The translations under genes were made by a program, and so were the position numbers. Shown one piece after another: positions 57,511-64,000 of a stretch of DNA of 64,000 bases. The stretch comes from PALSA-505 sp036267135. GTDB lineage: Bacteria > Actinomycetota > Actinomycetes > Streptosporangiales > Streptosporangiaceae. Every line of letters starts with the position of its first letter. Within the stretch, counting starts at the first letter, position 1. The notes under the pieces are model-generated. The model was not told the origin of the DNA. It ran no database searches and was given only the letters and a program-made list of their open reading frames with translations. Location of the stretch: contig DATAWQ010000063.1 in assembly GCA_036267135.1 (NCBI GenBank), forward strand, positions 1-64,000. Reading direction: 5' to 3'.

Positions 57511-58421
57511 CTTGCTTCGATGAAGCCTCGAAGACTGTCGACTATGCCCGCTACCTGGCCGCGAAGACGACCGTGGATGACCGGGCGCTTAACCGGCATG
57601 TGCTGGCCGAACTGTGCCGCCTGATGCCCGCGGGTGCGCCGCGGGTGCTGGAGGTCGGCGCCGGGCTGGGGACGATGGTCGCCCGTCTGATGGACTGGGG
57701 TGCGATCGGCGCCGGCGAGTACATGCTGCTGGACGCCGATCGGCGGCTACTGGATTGTTCTCGCCAGTGGCTGTGCGATTGGGCGGCCGCCCGGGGCCTA
57801 CGCAGCGACCTGTTGCCGGATGGGCTTTGGGTGGGTGATCTGCGGGTGCGCCTGGTGCACGCCGAGCTCGGCAGTTACCTGGAGGCCGCTCACGCGGCGC
57901 CGGCCGATGTGCTGATCGCCAGCGCCGTTCTGGACCTGGTGGACGTGCCGGCCGTGCTGCCTGGATTGTTGCGGTGGCTGGTCCCCGGCGGCGTCTACTG
58001 GTTCACGATCAACTACGACGGCGAGAGCATCTTCGAGCCCGGCCACCCCCACGACGACCAGATCATGCGGGCCTATCACCGTGACATGGATGAGCGCGTT
58101 CGCTATGGCCGGCCGGCCGGGGAAAGCCGGACGGGCCGCCGTCTGTTTCACCACCTGCGGGCGGCGGGGGCACCCGAACTGGCGGCGGGGCCGTCGGACT
58201 GGGTCGTCAGCGCCGGCCCGGAGGGGAATTACCCGGGCGATGAGGCTTATTTCCTGCGCAGCATCCTGGACACAATCCAGCAGGCGCTGGGCCATCGCCA
58301 GGACCGGGTGGAATCAGCCGACCTGGCCGGCTGGCTGGCCGAGCGGCGGCGGCAGCTAGCTGCTGGCGAACTGGTCTACATCGCCCACCAGCTTGATTTC
58401 GTGGGCCGCTCGCCCGGCTGA
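57507..58421 (+). CDS. Class I SAM-dependent methyltransferase
   Basis: 304 aa. RVLEVGAGLGTMVARLMDWG (motif I), YMLLDADRRLLDCSRQWL (motif II), VLIASAVLDLVDVPAVLPGL (motif IV), LVPGGVYWFTINYDGES. The C-terminal third, with NYPGDEAYFLRSILDTIQQA, is specific to a small actinobacterial group. Different from its partner upstream, so the two probably modify different positions. Its 3' end overlaps the convergent ribA by 46 bases. Confidence 0.83.
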   Translation: MTCFDEASKTVDYARYLAAKTTVDDRALNRHVLAELCRLMPAGAPRVLEVGAGLGTMVARLMDWGAIGAGEYMLLDADRRLLDCSRQWLCDWAAARGLRSDLLPDGLWVGDLRVRLVHAELGSYLEAAHAAPADVLIASAVLDLVDVPAVLPGLLRWLVPGGVYWFTINYDGESIFEPGHPHDDQIMRAYHRDMDERVRYGRPAGESRTGRRLFHHLRAAGAPELAAGPSDWVVSAGPEGNYPGDEAYFLRSILDTIQQALGHRQDRVESADLAGWLAERRRQLAAGELVYIAHQLDFVGRSPG

Positions 58422-59059
58422 CGCTCCGCCAGATCGTGCCCGCCGCGGCGGGCCTTGGTGGCCAGGTAGGCGGCGTTGGCCGTGGTGAGGTGCAGGGCGG
58501 TGGGGATCTGCCGGACGATCGTGATGCCCAGTCGGGCGAGCTGAGCGCCCTTGTCCGGGTTGTTGCTCAGCAGCCCGATGCGGTTGACGCCGAGCGCGTG
58601 CAGCATCTGGGCGGCGCTGGTGTAGTCGCGCTCGTCGGCCCGGTGACCGAGCGCGAGATTCGCGTCGTACGTGTCCAGACCGCGATCTTGCAGCGCGTAG
58701 GCGTCGAGTTTGTCGTACAGTCCGATCCCGCGCCCTTCCTGGCGCAGGTACAGCACGTAGCCGCCGTGCTCGGTGATCCGCTCGACCGCTTCGCGCAGTT
58801 GCGGCCCGCAGTCGCATCGCTGGCTGCCGAACACATCTCCGGTGAGGCATTCACTGTGCAGGCGCACCAGCGGCAGCCCGGCCGCGGCGGGCCGGCCGAG
58901 TTCGATGGCCACGTGCTGCTGCGTGTCGGTCAGGCCGGTGAAGCTGACGACCGTCCCAGTGGCGCAGTAGCCGTCACCGAAACGCAGCGGGATGCGAATA
59001 CGCCGCCGGATCGCCGCCGCCTTGACCGCCCCGATCACCGGGTACGGCGGATCAATCAC
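58376..59059 (-). CDS. ribA: GTP cyclohydrolase II
   Basis: 227 aa. LPLVRLHSECLTGDVFGSQR and CDCGPQL give the three zinc cysteines; YLRQEGRGIGLYDKLDAYAL is the GTP-binding/catalytic motif, and LLSNNPDKGAQLARLGI the substrate loop. Converts GTP to 2,5-diamino-6-ribosylamino-pyrimidinone phosphate. There is no DHBP synthase domain and no other riboflavin gene in the window, so it likely serves a specialised pathway here. GTG at 59059 has GGAGG before it and overlaps the upstream gene by eight bases. Confidence 0.92.
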   Translation of the reverse strand: MIDPPYPVIGAVKAAAIRRRIRIPLRFGDGYCATGTVVSFTGLTDTQQHVAIELGRPAAAGLPLVRLHSECLTGDVFGSQRCDCGPQLREAVERITEHGGYVLYLRQEGRGIGLYDKLDAYALQDRGLDTYDANLALGHRADERDYTSAAQMLHALGVNRIGLLSNNPDKGAQLARLGITIVRQIPTALHLTTANAAYLATKARRGGHDLAERQPGERPTKSSWWAM

Positions 59060-60095
59060 GGACGACCTCCAATGGCCGCGGCGCCGGTTCGGGCCGGCTC
59101 GGCTCGGCCGGGTGTCCCGGGTCGCCCTGGTGTCCTGGGTCGCGGCGGCGGCGAACGGCATCCCTCAGCAGCAGGCCCGCGCCCGGGGCAACCGCGGCCA
59201 GCATGAGCACCGCATAGACAGTGGCGACCGTGACCCCGGTGGCCGCGCCAAACCCGGCCTCGGCGAAGGCCCAGGCGGCGACGCCTTCCCTTAGCCCCCA
59301 CCCGCCGATGCTCAACGGGATCACCGCTGCGGTCTGGACGACCATCAGCAGCGCGACCAGTTCGCCCAGGGGCGCGGTGGAGCCGGCCACCCGGGCCGCG
59401 ATGACGAACGTGACCGTGTGCCCGGCCACGATCAGCACCGAGGTCAGCACGAGTTGCGGCCACACGCCTGGGGCCAGCAGGCCGCGACGCAGGTCATCGG
59501 AAACGGTACGGGCGGCGCGGGTCAGCCGCGACCGGCCGCGGCGGGCAGCGACACACACCACCAGCGCGGCACACCCGGCGACACCCGCCACACCGGCCAG
59601 TACATACGGCAGCGCGGGCCGGACCGCAGAGGGCAGGGTCAGCAACACGACGGCCGTCACCACGGCCTGGATGACCTGACCCCATAGCCGTTCCCACGCC
59701 ACCGCGCGCAGTCCCGCCACCACGTCTCCAGCACGCCGGCCGTGCGTGACCGCCCGGTGCACGTCGCCGACAACCCCGCCGACGAGCACGGAGTTGAGGA
59801 ACAGCGAACGGTAGTAGGCACCGACCGCGCGTGGCAGGCCAATGCCGACGCCGAGTGCCCGGGCGACGACCCGCCACCGCCACGCCGAAAACACCGTGGT
59901 CAGCGCGGTGAGCACGACGGCGGCCAGGACCGCCTGCCAGCTGACCGCGCGCAGCCCGTCCTCGAACGGCGCCGCGCCCACATGCCGCCAGAGAAACCAC
60001 AGCACGGTGACGCCGGTGGCCAGACGCAGCAGCGATGGGCCAAAACGGCGGGCGGCCGGGCCGATCCCGGACGGAACTGAGCGCATGTCAGCCAC
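59052..60095 (-). CDS. UPF0104 / YbhN-like (LPG synthase flippase domain) membrane protein
   Basis: 347 aa with seven to eight membrane segments. GAYYRSLFLNSVLVGGVVGD (conserved Asn and GGxxGD), AVAWERLWGQVIQAVVTAVV, and IPLSIGGWGLREGVAAWAF (the P-x-GGxGxxE/R signature) define the family, related to the membrane half of lysylphosphatidylglycerol synthases and to putative lipid flippases. Start GTG 60095 or ATG 60086. Upstream of and overlapping ribA; divergent from the fused transferase at 60246. It may move the lipid product of that gene set across the membrane. Confidence 0.85.
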   Translation of the reverse strand: MADMRSVPSGIGPAARRFGPSLLRLATGVTVLWFLWRHVGAAPFEDGLRAVSWQAVLAAVVLTALTTVFSAWRWRVVARALGVGIGLPRAVGAYYRSLFLNSVLVGGVVGDVHRAVTHGRRAGDVVAGLRAVAWERLWGQVIQAVVTAVVLLTLPSAVRPALPYVLAGVAGVAGCAALVVCVAARRGRSRLTRAARTVSDDLRRGLLAPGVWPQLVLTSVLIVAGHTVTFVIAARVAGSTAPLGELVALLMVVQTAAVIPLSIGGWGLREGVAAWAFAEAGFGAATGVTVATVYAVLMLAAVAPGAGLLLRDAVRRRRDPGHQGDPGHPAEPSRPEPAPRPLEVVRD

Positions 60096-60245
60096 ACAGG
60101 GTTACACGGGCCGGCCGGGCACATGGTTCAACCGTCCGGCTGCGGTAGCATCGCGGCCTCGTGGCCGTCGCGGTGAACCAGCCTGACCGCGGACCCGTTG
60201 TCCCCATCGGGGATGGGGGCAGACGGTTACGGAGACGGAGGCACG

Positions 60246-62672
60246 GTGCGTACCATACAGCCTGCGGACAAAGGTGCGCCGCCTGCGGTGCAGCGCACGG
60301 GCAAAGGCGCGCTGCCTACGATCCGGCTCGCGACGATCCTGGGAACGCTCGCCACGGCCGCCCTGCTCGGCGTCGTGTCCGCCACGGCTGGTCTCGACGT
60401 CGCCGGCTGGATCGCCGGGCTGGCCACCGGTGCGGCGGCCACCGCGCTGCTGGCCACGGCCCGGATGCGCAGCGACCAGCCGGCTGTGCATCCGGCGGAC
60501 TGGGTCACGCTGACCCGGACGCTGCTGATCGCCGGGGTCGCGGGGCTGGTGGCCGACTCGTTCAGCCGGCCGGTGTCGATCACAGCGCTGGTCACCTTGT
60601 CCACCGTCGCGCTGGTCCTCGACGCGGTGGACGGGCAGGTGGCGCGCTGGACCGGCACCGCCACCCCGCTGGGCGCCCGGATCGACGGCGAGGTCGACGC
60701 CTTCCTCATCCTGCTGCTCAGCATCGTGGTGTCCCAGCACTACGGCAGCTGGGTGCTGGTCATCGGCGCCGCGCGCTACGCGCTGCTGATAGCGGGCTGG
60801 CTGATGCCGTGGCTGGCCGCGCCGTTGCCCCCCCGGTACTGGCGCAAGGTCGTGGCCGCGGTCCAGGGCATCGTGCTCACCGTCGCCGCCTCCGGAGTGC
60901 CCGGCCGCCTCGTCGGGATGATCGCGGTCGCCGCCGCGTTGCTGCTGCTGACCGAGTCGTTCGGCCGGGACGTGATCTGGCTGTACCGCACCGGCGCCGG
61001 CCCGCGCACCCGCCTGGCCCTGCGGATCGTCATCACCGTGCTTGCGGTGGCAGTCCTGTGGATCGACCTGTTGGCCCCCGACCGCCCCTGGCAGTTCAGC
61101 TTCGCCGCTTTTGCCCGCATCCCAGTGGAAGCGCTGGTCCTGGTGGCTGTCGCGCTGGTGCTGCCGCCCAGGCCACGACGGATCGTGGCCGCTATCGCTG
61201 GAATCTTCTTCGGCCTGCTCGCCGTCGACAACATCCTGAACATGGCGTTCTACGAGGAGGTCGATCGGGCGTTCAATCCGGTGAACGACTGGGTCAGCAT
61301 CGGGCCGGCTTTGGGGGTGGTCAGCGACACCATCGGCACCGCGGTCACAGACCTCTTGCTCGTCGCCGCCGGGATCGGTCTCATCCTGCTCGTCGGTGTC
61401 ATCACCGCATCAACGATTCACATCACCGCCGTGGCCGCCCGGCATCGCAAGGTCACGGTTCGCGGCCTGGCTGCTCTCGCCGCCATCTGGGGCCTGTGCG
61501 CGGGCCTGTCGCTGCAGTTCACTCCGGGGTCTCCGGTCGCAGCGGCCAGCGCCACCGGGCTGACCATCGCACAGGTGCGCGCCACCCAGGCAGCGTTCAG
61601 CGACCCGCGTATTTTCGGGCGGGCCATCCATGCCCGCGACCCCGCGTCCACCGTCCCCGCCCCGGACCTGCTGACCGGGTTGCGCGGCAAGGACGTCCTC
61701 ATCGTCTTCGTCGAAAGCTACGGACAGGTCGCCGTCCGGGGCACGAGCTTCTCGCCGGGAATCGACACCCTCCTGCGCCAGCGCACCGCCTCGCTGGCCC
61801 ACGCCGGCTGGTCCACGCAGAGCGCCTGGCTCAGATCTCCGACCTTTGGCGGGATCAGCTGGCTCGCCCACTCCACCCTGCAGTCGGGGCTGTGGGTTGA
61901 CAGCACGCAGCGGTATGCCGAACTCGTCGCCAGCCAGCGGTTCACCCTCAGCGACGCCTTCGACAAAGCCGGGTGGCACACCGTCAGCGACGACCCCGCC
62001 GACAACCCCAACTGGCGACCCGGCACGTACTTCTACCACTACGACCAGATCTTCAACAAGGACAACGTCGGCTACCAAGGCCCGACCTTCAACTTCCGCT
62101 CGACGCCCGACGAGTACACCCTGGCCAAGTTCCAGCAGCTCGAACTGGCCCCCGGCCACAAGCCGGTGATGGCCCAGATCGACCTGGAGTCCTCGCACAT
62201 ACCCTGGGCTCCGCTGGCGTCCATGGTGCCCTGGAACAAGGTCGGCAACGGCTCGGTATTCGACCCCCAGCCCGCGAGGAGCGAAACCGCGCCCACGGTC
62301 TGGCGCGACGCCAACACCGTGCGCCAGTGGTACGGCCGGTCGATCCAATACTCGATGAACGCCCTCACCTCATGGGTCACAGAGCTGAACGACCCGAACC
62401 TCGTGCTGATCCTGCTCGGCGACCACCAGCCCCACACCATCGTCAGCGGCCCCGACGCCAACCACGACGTGCCGATCTCGATCGTCGCCCGCGACCCTTC
62501 GGTGTTCAGGCAGATTGCCCCCTGGCACTGGCAGGACGGCCTGCTGCCTGACCTCAAAGCTCCGCTCGAGCCAATGGACGCCTTCCGCAACCAATTCCTC
62601 CGCACCTTCAGCACGGCCCCGTCCCAGGCGGCGTCGGCCCATGGACCCGCAGCACCCAAACCACCGCGGTGA
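60246..62672 (+). CDS. Fusion: CDP-alcohol phosphotransferase domain plus sulfatase/LtaS-like domain
   Basis: 808 aa membrane protein. Residues about 60-250 hold the CDP-alcohol phosphatidyltransferase motif: DAVDGQVAR at 126-134, then GARID and GEVD, giving the D..DG..AR....G...D...D pattern with all Asp. Several membrane helices follow (to about 420). The C-terminal half is an alkaline-phosphatase-superfamily/LtaS-like domain: VLIVFVESYGQVAVRG (about 484), PTFGGISWLAHSTLQSGLW, and LVLILLGDHQPHTI with Asp-His at 726-727. One protein could build a phospho-polyol head group on a lipid and transfer or cleave it outside. GTG at 60246 has GGAGG; a TTG at 60198 is the alternative. Confidence 0.85.
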   Translation: MRTIQPADKGAPPAVQRTGKGALPTIRLATILGTLATAALLGVVSATAGLDVAGWIAGLATGAAATALLATARMRSDQPAVHPADWVTLTRTLLIAGVAGLVADSFSRPVSITALVTLSTVALVLDAVDGQVARWTGTATPLGARIDGEVDAFLILLLSIVVSQHYGSWVLVIGAARYALLIAGWLMPWLAAPLPPRYWRKVVAAVQGIVLTVAASGVPGRLVGMIAVAAALLLLTESFGRDVIWLYRTGAGPRTRLALRIVITVLAVAVLWIDLLAPDRPWQFSFAAFARIPVEALVLVAVALVLPPRPRRIVAAIAGIFFGLLAVDNILNMAFYEEVDRAFNPVNDWVSIGPALGVVSDTIGTAVTDLLLVAAGIGLILLVGVITASTIHITAVAARHRKVTVRGLAALAAIWGLCAGLSLQFTPGSPVAAASATGLTIAQVRATQAAFSDPRIFGRAIHARDPASTVPAPDLLTGLRGKDVLIVFVESYGQVAVRGTSFSPGIDTLLRQRTASLAHAGWSTQSAWLRSPTFGGISWLAHSTLQSGLWVDSTQRYAELVASQRFTLSDAFDKAGWHTVSDDPADNPNWRPGTYFYHYDQIFNKDNVGYQGPTFNFRSTPDEYTLAKFQQLELAPGHKPVMAQIDLESSHIPWAPLASMVPWNKVGNGSVFDPQPARSETAPTVWRDANTVRQWYGRSIQYSMNALTSWVTELNDPNLVLILLGDHQPHTIVSGPDANHDVPISIVARDPSVFRQIAPWHWQDGLLPDLKAPLEPMDAFRNQFLRTFSTAPSQAASAHGPAAPKPPR

Positions 62673-62808
62673 GCGGGCCTGCGGGCGGTGACACCTTCAG
62701 TACGATTGGTTCCTGTTGCGAGCCACGTCATGTGATCCGGGACGGGGCAGATGCCGGCGAACCAGTCGCGGTCGCCGTGCGTATGACGCGACAGAAGTGG
62801 CGGCGCTG

Positions 62809-63054
62809 ATGGCAACGGAGCGGCCAATCGGCGACGCCGGCGAGCAGGTCGTGAATCGTCATCTGGTGACCGCTGCGCTAGGCCGGCTGGCACAGGAGCA
62901 TCGGGACGTGCTGCGGGAGTGCTACTTTCTCGGCAGCTCGGTCGCCCAAGCCGCGCACGCCCTGGGGATCGCACCCGGCACGGTAAATTCCCGCACTTAC
63001 TATGCGCTGCGTGCGCTGCGGCTGGCCATCGAAGAACTACGGGAGGCCGGCTGA
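62809..63054 (+). pseudogene. Sigma-70 ECF region 4 fragment
   Basis: 81 codons. LGRLAQEHRDVLRECYFLGS, SVAQAAHALGIAPGTVNSRT, YYALRALRLAIEELRE is a full sigma region 4 with its -35-binding helix-turn-helix, of the SigK/SigL type. Region 2 is missing: 62673-62808 carries no recognisable -10-binding sequence. It is either the end of a broken ECF sigma gene or a small regulator. ATG at 62809 has no ribosome site. Confidence 0.65.
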
Positions 63055-63085
63055 CGGCCGCCTCTCACCGGGCGCACAGTGCCGG

Positions 63086-63775
63086 TCAGCGGTTGTGACG
63101 TCCTCCAGGTCCGCGGGACCCGGCAGCTAGGAATGCGGTTCCGAAGAACAACTCGGTCCAGGAGACATCGACCAGTTCTTCCTGCATGGCTGCGCGAATC
63201 GCCTCCCACGGGCGGCGCATGATCCACTCGTCTATGGAGGCGAAAGGCCGCACAATCGCGGTTCCGAGCTGCGCTAGCCACCCCGGCGTGTTGCCAGGAA
63301 CCTTGAGATCCAGCACGGCCCAGCGCCCGCCTGCGGACAGGGCCGCGGCGCCGTGAGCGATGACCTGTGCGCACCCGGGCACCTGCGACAGGGCGTACGT
63401 GGACAGGATCCCGTCGATCCCGGTTGGGAAGTCAAAGCCGGCCGCGTCGGCTTGCACGAGGCTGACATTGCTCCAGCCGTTCGCCGCTATCCGATCCTGG
63501 GCCCGGGCCAGCATCGCGTCGGTCAGATCGACGCCGACGATCCGGCCGCCGGGACCGATCGCCTCCTGGATCAGCGGGAAGTTCAGACCTGTGCCGCAGG
63601 CGATGTCGACCACACTGTCACCCGGGCGAAGGCCGAGCGCTTGCACGGCCCGGAGGCGCTGGGCCTGCTGCGGGTAGCCCGGCACGGGGTACAGCCGGGA
63701 GGTGATGTCGTAGTGCTTCGCCTTCTTGCGGTACGTCTGGATCAGGCGCTCTTGCGTACGGTCGACCTGGCTCAC
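63086..63775 (-). CDS. Class I SAM-dependent methyltransferase (UbiE-like)
   Basis: 229 aa. RKKAKHYDITSRLYPVPGYP, motif I SVVDIACGTGLNFPLIQEAI, IVGVDLTDAMLARAQDRI, LSTYALSQVPGCAQVIAHGA, GGRWAVLDLKVPGNTPGW. Like menaquinone/ubiquinone-type methyltransferases that act on membrane substrates. GTG at 63775 has GGGGAG before it; an ATG at 63841, touching the stop of the gene upstream, is possible. Probably second in an operon that continues beyond the right edge. Confidence 0.85.
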   Translation of the reverse strand: MSQVDRTQERLIQTYRKKAKHYDITSRLYPVPGYPQQAQRLRAVQALGLRPGDSVVDIACGTGLNFPLIQEAIGPGGRIVGVDLTDAMLARAQDRIAANGWSNVSLVQADAAGFDFPTGIDGILSTYALSQVPGCAQVIAHGAAALSAGGRWAVLDLKVPGNTPGWLAQLGTAIVRPFASIDEWIMRRPWEAIRAAMQEELVDVSWTELFFGTAFLAAGSRGPGGRHNR

Positions 63776-63841
63776 GGTGTGCTCCCCGATCTCGGTGCTC
63801 CTCGATTCCGGTAGCCGCGCGGCCGAATCCCGCCGCCCCAT

Positions 63842-64000
63842 CTAGGACTCCGCGCCTGCCCGCGCAGCGGACTCGACAGCAGCCTTGATCGCCACCATCT
63901 CGATATCGCTTACGCGCTGAATTCTGCCTTTGAGAGCGCGGCTGGGGAGCGCACGCATGATGCCCGCCAGGTCGACCTCAATCCACATCATGGCGTCGGT
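63842..64000 (-). CDS. 3' end of an unidentified gene (partial)
   Basis: The last 52 codons of a minus-strand gene that enters from the right edge: WIEVDLAGIMRALPSRALKG, RIQRVSDIEMVAIKAAVESA, ending RAGAES and TAG at 63842-63844. Family not recognised from this piece; it could be the end of a lipid-binding SRPBCC-type domain. Immediately followed by an ATG that can start the methyltransferase (TAGATG). Confidence 0.5.
   Translation of the reverse strand, partial: TDAMMWIEVDLAGIMRALPSRALKGRIQRVSDIEMVAIKAAVESAARAGAES

Overview
The window is very GC-rich, uses many GTG starts, and packs genes with 4-bp ATGA/GTGA overlaps. This, together with several cytochromes P450, TetR/GntR/LysR regulators, a MymA-like monooxygenase and DUF5996, points to a soil-type high-GC actinomycete. 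The genus cannot be fixed from sequence alone. No rRNA, tRNA, CRISPR array, phage or intact insertion sequence was seen.

Layout. (1) 0-9.2 kb, mixed housekeeping and accessory genes: a PhyH-type dioxygenase, a carbonic-anhydrase-like remnant, secreted gamma-glutamyltransferase, an amidohydrolase, thiamine pyrophosphokinase, DUF5996, a frameshifted topoisomerase IB, and a LysR/SDR divergent pair. (2) 9.2-9.9 kb, non-coding low-complexity repeats. (3) 9.9-14.6 kb, a MymA-like flavin monooxygenase, SadH-like SDR and P450 divergent from a TetR gene whose start region carries two matching palindromes. (4) 14.6-41 kb, the main body: about 24 catabolic genes in several divergent operons. They encode an RbsABC-type transporter, hydrolase, two CitE/HpcH lyases, acyl-CoA dehydrogenase, two kinds of CoA-transferase, three SDRs, MmgE/PrpD, ferredoxin reductase, ferredoxin, two P450s, MaoC, Rieske protein, two ACMSD-type amidohydrolases, crotonase, Gfo/Idh, aminotransferase and VOC protein. 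Six of their promoter regions share an AT-rich box with core WTCATNCRYAT. The GntR/FadR gene at 22977 lies in one of these operons and is the best candidate regulator. (5) 41.3-44.3 kb, a protocatechuate/gallate meta-cleavage tail (GalB-like, GalC/LigK-like, own GntR) in which galD, an extradiol dioxygenase and a dehydrogenase are broken remnants. (6) 44.3-48.2 kb, an MMPL exporter with its TetR and operator, and a Nudix hydrolase. (7) 48.4-52.8 kb, a small NRPS-like locus: A-PCP protein, sulfotransferase, free condensation domain. (8) 52.7-55.5 kb, TetR/SDR and a serine hydrolase. (9) 55.6-62.7 kb, a conserved-looking set of unknown purpose: GT4 glycosyltransferase, two methyltransferases, GTP cyclohydrolase II, a UPF0104 membrane protein, and a CDP-alcohol phosphotransferase fused to a sulfatase/LtaS-like domain. 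(10) The right edge holds a sigma region-4 fragment, a methyltransferase and a partial gene.

Two things stand out beyond gene content. One is the shared-box regulon in section 4, which implies a single undescribed catabolic pathway. The other is a short palindromic repeat, GGTGGCCACCGTTCA, present four times. Each copy lies at the 3' end of a minus-strand gene (in one case overlapping its last codons) and two copies abut truncated genes. In-frame minisatellites in at least six genes suggest frequent slippage.
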